Positions 1 through 8,939 of a stretch of 39,672 nucleotides of DNA are shown one piece after another. Source of the stretch: G963674505 sp964575975 (GTDB lineage: Bacteria; Desulfobacterota; Desulfobacteria; Desulfobacterales; SKZT01); contig CAZNTU010000024.1 in NCBI GenBank assembly GCA_964575975.1, forward strand, positions 1 to 39,672, written 5' to 3'. The number at the start of each line of letters is the position of its first letter. The stretch's first letter is position 1. The translations under genes were made by a program, and so were the position numbers. Below the pieces are notes generated by a model, which had not been told where the DNA came from, did no database searches, and worked only from the letters and a program-made list of their open reading frames with translations.

Positions 1-477
1 GGTCACAGTTTCGCCCACGGCGGCCATGCGCTCGGCTTCGAGAAGCTTCCTGGTCTTTTCCTCGACCAGACGCTCCAGGTTTTCCGTGTATTCCTTCAGT
101 TGCCTGCGCATGAGAATGCGTTCCTTAGCCCGTTTCAACGCGATTTCCAGGACGTCGTCGTTGATGGGTTTCGTCACGAAGTCGGTTGCCTCGTGTTTCA
201 GGCTTTTGATCGCCAGGTTCATGTCCCCGTGGCCGGTGATCATGACGACCTCCGTTTCGGGACTTTCCCTTTTGATTCGCCTTAGAAGCTCGATGCCGTC
301 CATGCCGGGCATTTTGATGTCAGTGAGAACGATGGGGGGATTCTTCTCCCGGAATATTTTAAGGGCATCCTCGCCGTTGCAGGCGGTATAGACCTCGTAT
401 CCGCTGTCCTCGAGCGATATCCCCAGTATCTTGCAAATGCCTTCCTCGTCGTCCACAAGCAAAATTCGATCGCACAT
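1..477 (-). CDS. Response regulator, receiver domain with C-terminal helix (partial at window edge)
   Basis: Seen: an open frame runs from ATG at 477 to the window edge (159 residues, no stop). Residues 1-120 form a CheY-like receiver: acidic pair D9/D10, phospho-acceptor D53 in LTDIKMPGMDG, T81, and K103 in TKP. Residues 122-149 are a charged helix, followed by AERMAAVGETVT, which resembles the start of a histidine kinase dimerisation helix (compare ATLGEMATGVAH in the next gene). It starts 9 bases after the kinase stop, so the two are probably translationally coupled and form a pair. Family knowledge: receivers followed by such helices can continue into a kinase, a sigma-54 activator or an output domain; the continuation lies outside the window. 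The receiver call is firm, the output is unknown. Confidence 0.9.
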   Translation of the reverse strand, partial: MCDRILLVDDEEGICKILGISLEDSGYEVYTACNGEDALKIFREKNPPIVLTDIKMPGMDGIELLRRIKRESPETEVVMITGHGDMNLAIKSLKHEATDFVTKPINDDVLEIALKRAKERILMRRQLKEYTENLERLVEEKTRKLLEAERMAAVGETVT

Positions 478-486
478 GTTCAAGCC

Positions 487-2757
487 CTATTCCTGTATGG
501 GAAAGGTTGCGATGAAACAGGCGCCCGTTCCCGTTCCGGATGCCGCCCTGATTTCGCCTCCGCACTCCTTTATTATGCCGTAGCTGATCGACAGTCCCAG
601 CCCGGTCCCCTTGCCGACTTTCTTGGTGGTGAAGAACGGTTCGAAAATCTTGTCCGCGATTCCGTGAGGGATGCCCGTTCCCGTATCGCAAACCTTGACG
701 ATCACCTGGTTGTTTTCGACCCTTGTGGTCAGCGTGATCTTCTTGTCCCCCGGCTGGTACTCCCTGTTTTCCCATTTGTCGTCGATGGCGTCGCGAGCGT
801 TGATCAAAAGGTTGATGAACACCTGTTCCAGTCTTCCCGGATCGGCCATGATCAAGGGAAGATCCTCCTGGATGTCCCATACGACCTCTATTCCCCGGAC
901 TTTGAGCTGCTGGCTGAAAATTTCGAACGCGCTTTTCAGAACTTTGTCGATTTGGGTTTTTTCCAGCTCCAGATCGGATTTCCGCCCGAACTGTCGCATA
1001 TGATTGATGATCTTGGTTGCACGGTCGACGTGGCTGTCGATCTCCTCGGCCATGGTGAAAAGAATCTCGTCCTTGATTCTTTCCTTCTTCAGGACCTTTT
1101 TCATGAAGTAGCTGCTGGCGGTTTTGATTACGGAAAGGGGCTGGTTCAACTCGTGTGCGACGCCGGTCGCCATCTCGCCCAGGGTGGCCATCTTGCTCGC
1201 CTGAATTAGTTGCTGCTCGGCCTCCAGGCGCTTGGTGATGTCGCTCGTGGTCACCAGGAGCACTCGTTTTCCGGGATACTCCGAAGGAGAAACCCTGATG
1301 TTCACGAAAATGGGCTTTCCGTCCTTGTGCATGTGCTTAACCTGGTTGAATACCGGCTTTTGCTTCAGCTGCGAGCCGTACACGCTTCTTTCCTCCTCCT
1401 GGAAAAGGTCGAGAAAGGAACCGTAGATCATCTCGGCCTTGTGATATCCGTACACCGCTTTGACGCTTTCGTTGCAGTCCAGTATTTCCAGCGTTTCGAA
1501 ATCCAGGACGAACACCGGGTTTGGAATGTTGTTGAAGATGGCGTAGTATTTCTTTTCCGATTTTTCGAGCTTCTCTTCAAGTTGCTTTCGCCGGGTGATG
1601 TCAAGGCTCATTTCCATGGCCGCGACGATTTCCCCGTCCGCATTGCGAATAGGTGACGTCCTGACAAGCCAATGGGTGTCGGAGCCGTCCTTGCCGATGC
1701 CCCTTTCCTCGCTGTAGTGGGACTGGCCGTCCTCGAACGTCCTCGCCACCGGGCAGACCACGCATTTCTCGGTCCTTCCCTTGTATGCCCGATAGCAAAA
1801 ATCGCCCGGCTGAGGGTCGAATTTTTCCGCGAACTCCCGGTTGTACTTCACGAGCTGGTAGTTTCTGTCCTGCACGGTGATAAGACAGGGAACCAGTTCG
1901 AAAAGGTTCTGGTATTCGTCGCGCTGCTTGTTCAACTCGTTTTGTTTCTTTCCGATTTCCTGGCCCATCCGGTTGATGGATTCGGCCAGCCGCCCGATTT
2001 CGTCCTCCCGTTCGATGGTCAGGCGGGTGGAATAATCCCCCATGGCCAAACGCCGCGTTCCCGTGATCATTCTGTTGATGGGCTGTTTCACGAACCGGAA
2101 GACGAACAGCAGGATGATGACGGAGGTCACCAGGAAAACGAAGATCGCCAATCCGATGATTCCCTTTTCGAACTTGAGGATTTCGAGATCGGTTCCCTCC
2201 AGCGAAACGACCACGTCAAGGGCACCAAGGACTTGCTTGTCTTCGGGATGCACATGGCACACGTCGGTGGAGCATCCGGGTTCGTTGTAGATGGGGCTGA
2301 TGATGCCCAACGACAACAGGCCGTTTTCGGATTCGATAATCCGGGTCCTTTGGGGCAATTCGAGATCGACTGCGGGAGGTTCGGTACGGTGGCAAATGTA
2401 GCAGGCCTCGTCCTTTATGTTGGTTTTCTTGTCGACTTCGGAGGCGAAATTGGAGAACTTGATCTGGCCCTCTTTGTTGTAGATCCTGAGGTGCTCGACC
2501 TCCTGTTGCTTTCCGATGTTGTTGATGATCTGGGTGATGTCGTCCCTGCTGTTGAGCATCATGGCGTAATGGGTGCCGAGCTTGATCGTGTTGCTGAACC
2601 GGTCGGAGCTGGCGACGATATGCTCCATGAACTTTTCTTTCTGGTATTGGATATTGAAATACGCCCAAGTGGATATGCTGAACAGCAACAATATGTTAAC
2701 GGTTAAAATAAGCCGGTAGACCATGCTTTGCTTGAAAATTTCTATTATTTTCCACAT
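487..2757 (-). CDS. Membrane sensor histidine kinase with c-type heme motifs (HAMP, two PAS)
   Basis: A 756-residue kinase. ATG at 2757 is chosen over an upstream in-frame start (2847) because AAGGTG lies 7 bases before it and the upstream segment looks non-coding. Order: TM helix ~15-35; periplasmic sensor ~36-198 with CXXCH at 119-123 and CX4CH at 162-168; second TM ~199-222; HAMP ~223-275; PAS1 ~283-390, which carries C321, C332 and C335 in a CX10CX2CP pattern; PAS2 ~403-510; HisKA with H535 in GVAHELNQP; HATPase with N653, DTGTGIP at 691 and GKGTGLGLS at 716. Both periplasmic motifs match covalent c-type heme attachment sites (CX4CH is known from cytochromes c3). A redox, oxygen or NO signal is therefore plausible but inferred. 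The partner is the receiver protein immediately downstream. Confidence 0.93.
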   Translation of the reverse strand: MWKIIEIFKQSMVYRLILTVNILLLFSISTWAYFNIQYQKEKFMEHIVASSDRFSNTIKLGTHYAMMLNSRDDITQIINNIGKQQEVEHLRIYNKEGQIKFSNFASEVDKKTNIKDEACYICHRTEPPAVDLELPQRTRIIESENGLLSLGIISPIYNEPGCSTDVCHVHPEDKQVLGALDVVVSLEGTDLEILKFEKGIIGLAIFVFLVTSVIILLFVFRFVKQPINRMITGTRRLAMGDYSTRLTIEREDEIGRLAESINRMGQEIGKKQNELNKQRDEYQNLFELVPCLITVQDRNYQLVKYNREFAEKFDPQPGDFCYRAYKGRTEKCVVCPVARTFEDGQSHYSEERGIGKDGSDTHWLVRTSPIRNADGEIVAAMEMSLDITRRKQLEEKLEKSEKKYYAIFNNIPNPVFVLDFETLEILDCNESVKAVYGYHKAEMIYGSFLDLFQEEERSVYGSQLKQKPVFNQVKHMHKDGKPIFVNIRVSPSEYPGKRVLLVTTSDITKRLEAEQQLIQASKMATLGEMATGVAHELNQPLSVIKTASSYFMKKVLKKERIKDEILFTMAEEIDSHVDRATKIINHMRQFGRKSDLELEKTQIDKVLKSAFEIFSQQLKVRGIEVVWDIQEDLPLIMADPGRLEQVFINLLINARDAIDDKWENREYQPGDKKITLTTRVENNQVIVKVCDTGTGIPHGIADKIFEPFFTTKKVGKGTGLGLSISYGIIKECGGEIRAASGTGTGACFIATFPIQE

Positions 2758-2965
2758 AAAAAAACACCTTATGAAAGCGTTTGCGGCCGATGCGACGAAA
2801 AATCGAACCTTTTGACGACCGCGCGATTCCGAGTCGCGGGAGACCAAGGGGCAATATACAAAATTTTCCGGATGTATTCACGGCATTTTTTCTTGAGGAG
2901 GACCTTGAAGGGAAAAGGCGGCCTATAGCGAGGAAAATGGCGAAAGGGACGGCCGGTGCATCGTA

Positions 2966-4096
2966 TCAAGCGGAATCCGATTTTCGGCTTTCTCGTAATA
3001 ATTCCGTCCCGACATGCCTCGCACTTAAATCGAGCCACACGAGACGATGATCCGAGCTATCGTCGTCCTTTACGAGGCGATGGAGCGGGTCGGATTCGGC
3101 CGGCCAGAAAACGCCGCCGTTCTCGATTCGGAATCCTGCCTTCGACGGCAGGACGTAATCCACTCTAAGCCCCCAGCTTGCCGTGTTGGTCGAATCGCCG
3201 GCTATTTCGGCCCCGCCTGCGCTTCGGGGTACGAACGACGAATCGACCGCCGCGTTTTCCAGCAGTTGCCGCGCGGCGTTTTCGAAGCTTTCCCCTTTCG
3301 CTGGGTCCGCGTTCAAGTCTCCAAGAATGACGAACGGAGTCGAAGGAGCCAATCCTCCGGCCAAGCCGTTGTCGTCGCGGATGTAGAACCCCTTGCCGGG
3401 CGCTACGTAGTCCGCCCAAAAGCGAATTTCGTCGTGGTTTCGCCTGCGGTTTCTTTTCTCCCCGCCGTCGTAGACCGGGGGCGTCGGGTGAGAGCAAAGA
3501 ATATGAATTTTCGTTCCGTTCGCGTCCACGGGGATGTCCCAGTGACTTTTCGAGGACAGCCTGAACACGGCGAGTGCGTCCTCCGTGTAATAGTCGGGAG
3601 GAATCAGGTTGTCCTGCATCTCTTTCCACAAAAACGTTCGGAAAGTCCTGACCGTGTTTCTATCGACGGGGTATTTGGAGAAGAGGACCATCCCGTATTG
3701 ACCGGGAAAAAGGCCGAACCCGAAGGCGTCTCCGGGACCGTCGGCCCTGCCGTCCTTGTCGAGATCGCACCCGGACAATACTCCCGTGTTCACCTCAGAC
3801 GCGAAGGCGAAGCCGAAAAATACGGACCGCGCGCCGTTTTGCCCGATTTCCAGATAGTTGAGCTTGAAAAGTTCGACCGCCCGCAGACTTTCATCATAAT
3901 CGACTTCGTTGAGCAAAAGAATATCGGGATCGACCCTTTGGATTATCTCGGCGACCTTTCGCGCCTGCTCGTCGTCCCGAGTGGAAAGATCTTCCACAAG
4001 GACGCCTGGCGAACTTCTGCTCAAAGCGACATTGAACGTCGCGACCCGCAAATTCCCCCGTTTTTCGAAAACGGGATCGATTCTTTCCCCGGCCAC
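2966..4096 (-). CDS. Endonuclease/exonuclease/phosphatase-fold hydrolase
   Basis: A 376-residue protein of the EEP (DNase I/ExoIII/inositol phosphatase) fold. Visible active-site pieces in order: N in VATFNV near residue 20, metal-binding E in LLLNEVDYDE, H in LCSHPTPP, D/N pair in GDLNADP, a D in LRVDYVLPS, and the final DH in SSDHRLVW. All catalytic classes of residue are present. The start is GTG at 4096, 5 bases after the stop of the upstream gene. The Shine-Dalgarno sequence is poor, so translation is probably coupled. No signal peptide is evident from this start. The substrate cannot be told: relatives cut DNA, phosphoinositides or sphingomyelin. Insertions such as DLDKDGRADGPGD (resembling a calcium-binding loop) suggest an extracellular-type member. 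Confidence 0.85.
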   Translation of the reverse strand: MAGERIDPVFEKRGNLRVATFNVALSRSSPGVLVEDLSTRDDEQARKVAEIIQRVDPDILLLNEVDYDESLRAVELFKLNYLEIGQNGARSVFFGFAFASEVNTGVLSGCDLDKDGRADGPGDAFGFGLFPGQYGMVLFSKYPVDRNTVRTFRTFLWKEMQDNLIPPDYYTEDALAVFRLSSKSHWDIPVDANGTKIHILCSHPTPPVYDGGEKRNRRRNHDEIRFWADYVAPGKGFYIRDDNGLAGGLAPSTPFVILGDLNADPAKGESFENAARQLLENAAVDSSFVPRSAGGAEIAGDSTNTASWGLRVDYVLPSKAGFRIENGGVFWPAESDPLHRLVKDDDSSDHRLVWLDLSARHVGTELLRESRKSDSA

Positions 4097-4101
4097 GGCC
4101 T

Positions 4102-5388
4102 TTATTCGGAAGATCCTGCCCCGTACTTGGGGACGATTTCCACCTTGAGCCTTTCGCCTTCCATTTCGGATATGTTCACGCCGAAATTTTGGAACGTTTG
4201 CCGCATGAGGGCCTCCGCCAGCGAGTGGGCGCCCGATGCGTAATCGACCGCAATGGTGGCCTCGTCCGGTTTCATCTCCTTGATTCGAAGGCTTGTCACG
4301 CCTGGAATTTCCTGCAAATTACGCCTGAAGGCGACAAAACTCCCGAGGTTTCCGGTGCCTTGGACAAGGATGTCTACCTTTCCGGATACGCCAGGAGCCT
4401 TTTTCCAGGAAAGGGGGATCTGCGACGCGAGAGCCTCCCCCGCGATTTTACCGACTTGGGATAGCGCGTCGTTTCCGCCGGCGACTTCATCGGCGCCGAC
4501 GGCTACCGCCTCTTGTTTCACGGACGCGATTTCCTGGCCGGTCTCCACGTCCACCGCTCGAAGGGAGACGTTTCCCTTGAAGGATCGGATCGTGGCGCCC
4601 ATGGTGTTGGGAACGATTTCGGCCTGCGCGGTTCCTACGACGACGATGTCGGCTTTCAAGCGATATCCGATCTGCGCCGCCTCTTCGTTGCTCAAGTAGG
4701 GGTTGTTGAATACGACCGAGCCTTGGGCGGGCGAAACCGTTTCTCCGTCGGAAACGGATTGCGGATAGCTTGTCCCCTCTCCCGAAGTATCATGCAGGAC
4801 CATGGCTTCGTGATCGGCAACGGCATATCCCTTCTCCTTCAGGACCGCCGCCATGGCCTCCTCCGCTTTGGCCGTCGCGAAAGACGGCTCGTCGCCCCAC
4901 CAGTAAACGGGAAGCAGGTCGTTTATGTTCGTTTCCGCAATCAGAAAAAGTACCTTGGGCAAATTCGTTTCGGAAAGAATAATTCCAAGATCGGAAAGCT
5001 TTTTCTTGATTTTATCGGAAAGCACCGACGCCTGTACGTATATGCGGTATTTGGTCTTGGATTTGTTTTCGGTCAGAACCCTGTAGTCTCGGATATAGTC
5101 TCCGGCAACGCTTAAAAAGGCCTCGTCCAGAGTTTTGAAATTCGCCGATATTATTTCAGCCGGGATGTGGTCCTCGATGACCCGGGCCACGGCGTTTGCA
5201 AGGCCGATGGAAATCGCCTCTTCCTTGGCCCCTACGATTCCCTGATTTTGGACGGTTCCCGTTCCGACAGCCCGAACCTCTTTCGTCGAATCCTGAGCGA
5301 GAACAATATTGCAAAAGGCGAGAGCAAGAAAAAGAAAACAAAGAACCGGAACGAAGAAACTTGATTTGGATCGGTTGATTGCGAACAT
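4102..5388 (-). CDS. Secreted FlgT-N/LPP20-like protein of unknown role
   Basis: A 428-residue protein. ATG at 5388 has an excellent Shine-Dalgarno (GGAGGTG, 9 bases away). Residues 1-32 are a classic signal peptide (basic start, hydrophobic FFVPVLCFLFLALAF, cleavage near VLAQD). Residues ~35-130 resemble the FlgT N-terminal/LPP20 pattern: an opening VRAVGTGTV strand, an AKEEAISIGLANAVARVIE helix, then GDYIRDYRVL and a YRIYVQASV strand. The middle (~140-290) has an AEEAMAAVLKEKGYAV-type helix and a KADIVVVGTAQAEI strand as in curli/FlgT-like periplasmic proteins. The C-terminus repeats an alpha/beta unit (GSFVAFRRNLQEIPGV). No flagellar gene is nearby, so a flagellar role is not supported. 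It precedes the EEP hydrolase by 5 bases and is probably co-transcribed. Confidence 0.75.
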   Translation of the reverse strand: MFAINRSKSSFFVPVLCFLFLALAFCNIVLAQDSTKEVRAVGTGTVQNQGIVGAKEEAISIGLANAVARVIEDHIPAEIISANFKTLDEAFLSVAGDYIRDYRVLTENKSKTKYRIYVQASVLSDKIKKKLSDLGIILSETNLPKVLFLIAETNINDLLPVYWWGDEPSFATAKAEEAMAAVLKEKGYAVADHEAMVLHDTSGEGTSYPQSVSDGETVSPAQGSVVFNNPYLSNEEAAQIGYRLKADIVVVGTAQAEIVPNTMGATIRSFKGNVSLRAVDVETGQEIASVKQEAVAVGADEVAGGNDALSQVGKIAGEALASQIPLSWKKAPGVSGKVDILVQGTGNLGSFVAFRRNLQEIPGVTSLRIKEMKPDEATIAVDYASGAHSLAEALMRQTFQNFGVNISEMEGERLKVEIVPKYGAGSSE

Positions 5389-5434
5389 GTCCGAAACACC
5401 TCCGTTATTGTACATTATTGCGCTTCTCGGCACG

Positions 5435-5453
5435 CCAGACCCAGATGGTCTGG
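5435..5453 (-). promoter_or_regulatory. Inverted repeat in the leader of the FlgT-N-like gene
   Basis: CCAGACC and GGTCTGG form a perfect 7-bp inverted repeat around a 5-base loop, 46 bases upstream of the ATG at 5388. It could be an operator or a 5' leader hairpin. No T-run follows on either strand, so it is not an intrinsic terminator. Confidence 0.35.
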
Positions 5454-5548
5454 TTGCCTTCGAGGAGCCGTTCTTGAAACCCAAACTTAAATCGAACCCC
5501 CTTCAAACTATCGCAACGCCCCCTTGAACCACCGAACACTTACCGCCG

Positions 5549-6529
5549 TCAGACTTTCCTCGCCAGCGCGTAATCCGCGATGTCCATGAGGGTTTCCCGC
5601 GCGCGTCCCGATTCGAATACGCCGATGGCTTTCTTGGCTTGTTCGATGTGGGCGGCCGCGCGTTCGATGGTATAGGCGATTCCGCCGTAGCGTTTCAGCA
5701 TAAGAACAAGAAGGTCGAAATCGTCTTCGGAAAATTCCCTGTTCAATATAATCCGGCCCATCAGGGAACGATCTTCCTCGGAGGCGTTTTCCATCGCGTG
5801 AATCACGGGAAGGGTGAGTTTGCCCTCTCTAAGATCGGCGCCGACCATTTTGCCCAAGACGGCGGAATCCGCCGTGTAATCCAAAAGATCGTCCGCCATC
5901 TGGAACGCGATTCCAAGATTGTATCCGAACGCGTCTAGAGCTTTTTCGCGCTCCGGAGTCGCGTCGGAGATCAAGGCCCCCACCCGGCATGCGCCCTGTA
6001 TCAGAACGGCGGTTTTCCGCCGTATGACCTCCAAGTATTCCTCCTCGGTCAATCCCAAGTCCTCTTTTGCCAAAAGCTGGTGGATTTCTCCCTGGGACAT
6101 GTTTTCCGTAATGCCGGCAATGGTCTCGATCACTTCGATCTTTCGCGTTTCGGCCGCGATGGAAAGCCCGCGTGCCAAAAGAAAATCTCCGACCAGGACG
6201 GCGACGGAGTTTCCATAGACGGAATGGGCCGCTTGCTTTCCCCTTCGCACGGATGCGCCGTCCACGAGGTCGTCGTGTAAAAGCGTGGCCGCGTGAAGAT
6301 ACTCGAAAATGGTGGAATAATACTTGTCCCGGTCTCCCTCGTATCCGCACATGCGAGCGGACAGAACCATCAACAGGGGACGAAGGCGTTTTCCACCGCT
6401 GAAAAGAATGTGTCTGGCGGTTTCCGATACCAAGTCGAGATACGGATTCAGGTTTTCGGCAAGAGCCGTTTCGATTTCCTCGAGGTCCTTTTTCACCGCA
6501 AGCAGAATTTTCAGTTTCAAGTCCGTCAT
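5549..6529 (-). CDS. ispB: Polyprenyl diphosphate synthase (octaprenyl/heptaprenyl type)
   Basis: A 326-residue trans-prenyltransferase. It condenses isopentenyl diphosphate onto an allylic diphosphate to build the quinone side chain (menaquinone in most anaerobes). Visible: GGKRLRP at 45-51, the first aspartate-rich motif DDLVD at 86-90 followed by ASVRRG, and the second motif DDLLD at 213-217 in FQMADDLLD. Length is normal for IspB/HepT-like enzymes. Chain length cannot be fixed by eye. The ATG overlaps the RimO stop by 4 bases (ATGA), indicating translational coupling. No terminator is obvious before the next gene downstream. Confidence 0.93.
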   Translation of the reverse strand: MTDLKLKILLAVKKDLEEIETALAENLNPYLDLVSETARHILFSGGKRLRPLLMVLSARMCGYEGDRDKYYSTIFEYLHAATLLHDDLVDGASVRRGKQAAHSVYGNSVAVLVGDFLLARGLSIAAETRKIEVIETIAGITENMSQGEIHQLLAKEDLGLTEEEYLEVIRRKTAVLIQGACRVGALISDATPEREKALDAFGYNLGIAFQMADDLLDYTADSAVLGKMVGADLREGKLTLPVIHAMENASEEDRSLMGRIILNREFSEDDFDLLVLMLKRYGGIAYTIERAAAHIEQAKKAIGVFESGRARETLMDIADYALARKV

Positions 6530-7908
6530 TCGGGTTCTCCTATCAGGTCGTATTCCATGGCGTCGGCGATTTTTACCCGCGCCGCGGAACCAATATCACA
6601 ATCGAACCCCTTTGAAAATCGTTCGTCCGAACTTCTGACGTAGACGACCCCATCCACATCGGGAGCCTGAAACCAAGCCCTGCCGATCCAAACGCCCTCC
6701 TCCGGCTTTTCCTCCACAAGGATGTCCAAGGTTTGGCCGATATATTTTTCGTTGCGTTTTTCCGAAATCCGCTTTTGGATTTTCATGATCGCGTCGCGTC
6801 GTTTTGTGGCAGTCTTTCCGGAAACATGCTCGGAAAGGCGGTGGCTGGGAAGGTCGTCCTCGTCCGAATAGACGAACACTCCCAGATGGTCGAACCGGAC
6901 CTTTTCCACGAACTTGGCGAGTTCTTCGAAATCCTTTTGGGTTTCTCCGGGAAATCCGACAATCAGTGTCGTTCTTAGAACGGCTTCCGGCACTGTATTT
7001 CGGATGTTGTCGAAAAGACGAAAAAGATACTCGCCGTCGTAGTTTCTCCCCATGCGCCTTAAAATCTTGACGCTTGCATGCTGAACCGGGATATCGAAAT
7101 AGGGTAGGACGCCAGTGGTGTTTCCCATTGTCCGTACAAGCCGGTCGTCGGTCCTGTCGGGGTGGCCGTACAAAAGCCTTATCCACGACGAGCCCGGAGC
7201 CAGTTCCGAAAGTGTCGTCAAGAGATCGGCGGGATGCCTTGGCGGATGGAAATCGTATCCCCAGGACGACGAATCCTGCGCCACCAGATTCAATTCCCTC
7301 GCCCCTGCCGCGACCAGCCTTTTGGCTTCCTTGGCAATGTCTCCGAGCGGTCTGCTCCTGTGTCGGCCTCTAAGCTTGGGGATGATGCAGTAGGTGCATT
7401 TCCGGTCGCATCCCTCGGCGATTTTCAAATACGCGGAATAAGACAGGGTCGTTTTCCTGGGAAGGTCCGGATCGTCCGGCGGACGTTCTCCAGGGGGCGG
7501 AAACAGACGGTTTTCGGACGACATCAAGTTTCCGGCCGCTTCGACGATCCGGTCGTAGGCGCCTGTCCCCAGAAAGAAATCGACTTCGGGCAATTGTTCC
7601 GCGAGACTGTCCTTGTACCGTTCCGGGACGCACCCGGTCACGATCAGTCCGCGGCATTTCCCCTCTTCCTTCAACGTGGCAAGCTCCAAAATGACGTCGA
7701 TGGATTCCTGGGTCGCCGCTTCGATGAAACCGCAAGTGTTGACGACGATCACCTCCGCTTCGGAGGGATCGTCGACGATGGTCCAGCCCGCCTTTTCCAG
7801 AAGTCCGGCCATGATTTCGCCGTCTATCTGGTTTCTGGCGCAGCCGAGACTGTTCAGATGAATTTTCAAATACTCTATAAACCTTTGATTTCCAAAGACG
7901 GCAGACAA
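6526..7908 (-). CDS. rimO: Ribosomal protein S12 methylthiotransferase RimO
   Basis: Radical SAM methylthiotransferase that adds a methylthio group to the conserved Asp of ribosomal protein S12. From TTG at 7908 (460 residues), N-terminal UPF0004 cluster cysteines are C23 (LNSLGCARN), C59 (VVNTCGFIEA) and C93 (VTGCVPERY). The radical SAM triad is C167, C171 and C174 (CDRKCTYC). NTCGFIEAATQESID is the RimO rather than MiaB signature. A TRAM-type C-terminus begins near residue 385. The start is uncertain: TTG at 7908 and TTG at 7869 (AAAGG 12 bases upstream) are both possible, with no ATG before the first cysteine. It ends overlapping ispB by 4 bases and begins 16 bases after etfA. Confidence 0.93.
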   Translation of the reverse strand: MSAVFGNQRFIEYLKIHLNSLGCARNQIDGEIMAGLLEKAGWTIVDDPSEAEVIVVNTCGFIEAATQESIDVILELATLKEEGKCRGLIVTGCVPERYKDSLAEQLPEVDFFLGTGAYDRIVEAAGNLMSSENRLFPPPGERPPDDPDLPRKTTLSYSAYLKIAEGCDRKCTYCIIPKLRGRHRSRPLGDIAKEAKRLVAAGARELNLVAQDSSSWGYDFHPPRHPADLLTTLSELAPGSSWIRLLYGHPDRTDDRLVRTMGNTTGVLPYFDIPVQHASVKILRRMGRNYDGEYLFRLFDNIRNTVPEAVLRTTLIVGFPGETQKDFEELAKFVEKVRFDHLGVFVYSDEDDLPSHRLSEHVSGKTATKRRDAIMKIQKRISEKRNEKYIGQTLDILVEEKPEEGVWIGRAWFQAPDVDGVVYVRSSDERFSKGFDCDIGSAARVKIADAMEYDLIGEPE

Positions 7909-7924
7909 GGTCCGCCATCGGTTG

Positions 7925-8890
7925 TTATCCTTTGATCTTTTTAATTTCCGCAGTTATGGCGGGGACCACCTCGAAGAGGTCGCCCACGATGCCGTAGTCG
8001 GCTTTCGAGAAAATGGGCGCTTCGGGGTCTTTGTTGATGGCCACGATCACCTTGGAGGAGGACATGCCCGCCAAGTGCTGGATGGCTCCCGAAATGCCGC
8101 AGGCGATGTAGAGATTGGGGGAGACCACTTTTCCGGTCTGTCCCACTTGGTCGCCGTGGGGACGCCATCCCTCGTCGACGGCCGAGCGGGACGCGCCCAC
8201 TGCGCCTCCCAAAACCGCCGCCAATTCCTCGACGACTTTGAAGTCGGCCCCGCCCATGCCGCGACCGCCTGAAACGACCACGTCGGCCTCGGTCAACTCC
8301 ACCTTGCCGGTTTCCATGGTTTTTTCCACGAATTTCAAGGCGCCTGCTCCAAGATTCGCTGCAAATTTTTCGACGACACCCTCGCCGGCCGATTCCGCCG
8401 CTCTCATGGCGTTGGGTCGGATAGCGACTATTTTAGGGGTTCCCTCCAATTCGACTTGGGCCAGAATTTTGCCGCCGTACATGGGGCGAGTGACTTTGAT
8501 TTTTCCGGCGTCGCAATCCACCGCCACGCAGTCGGTCGCCAACGCGGCGTCCAGTCTCGCGGACAGCCTTGCGCACAAGTCCTTGCCCAGCGACGTCGCG
8601 GCGGACACGACCACCGCCGGCTTCTTTGCCTCTACGACCTGGGCGGCCGCGTCCGTGTAAAGATCGACCAGAAATTCCTTCAAAGCGGGATCGTCCACGA
8701 TCACGATCTCGTCGGCGCCGTACCCAGCCAGTTTTTTTGCGACTTCCTCTATGCCGGCCCCGATGACGAGAGCCGTCAGTTTCGTTCCCGCCGCCTGCGC
8801 GATGCGCTTGCCTTCGCTTACGGCCTCGAAAGCCGCCTTTCGAAACACGCCGTCTATTTGTTCGGCGATCGCCAATACTCCATCGGACAT
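7925..8890 (-). CDS. etfA: Electron transfer flavoprotein, alpha subunit
   Basis: A 321-residue EtfA carrying the FAD site. The N-terminal domain (1-~185) starts MSDGVLAIAEQIDG. The hinge VVSGGRGMGG and the C-terminal FAD domain (~200-321) show VSPNLYIACGISGAIQHLAGM, VIVAINKDPEAPIF and DYGIVGDLFEVVPAI, all diagnostic of the family. GAGGAGA lies 8 bases before the ATG. It follows etfB by 49 bases on the same strand, giving the usual etfBA order. It passes electrons from acyl-CoA or other dehydrogenases to a quinone or bifurcating partner. No dehydrogenase or Etf-quinone oxidoreductase is in the window, so its partner is unknown. Confidence 0.96.
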   Translation of the reverse strand: MSDGVLAIAEQIDGVFRKAAFEAVSEGKRIAQAAGTKLTALVIGAGIEEVAKKLAGYGADEIVIVDDPALKEFLVDLYTDAAAQVVEAKKPAVVVSAATSLGKDLCARLSARLDAALATDCVAVDCDAGKIKVTRPMYGGKILAQVELEGTPKIVAIRPNAMRAAESAGEGVVEKFAANLGAGALKFVEKTMETGKVELTEADVVVSGGRGMGGADFKVVEELAAVLGGAVGASRSAVDEGWRPHGDQVGQTGKVVSPNLYIACGISGAIQHLAGMSSSKVIVAINKDPEAPIFSKADYGIVGDLFEVVPAITAEIKKIKG

Positions 8891-8939
8891 ATCTTGTCTC
8901 CTCGACAGTAGGATGTTGTCAAACTTAGTTCATCCAAGG

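Noticed and set aside
2758..2965. A small minus-strand protein with CEAC-type cysteines reading across 2769-3038
   Set aside because: Much of it lies over the end of the EEP hydrolase gene in another frame, and there is no Shine-Dalgarno at its start.
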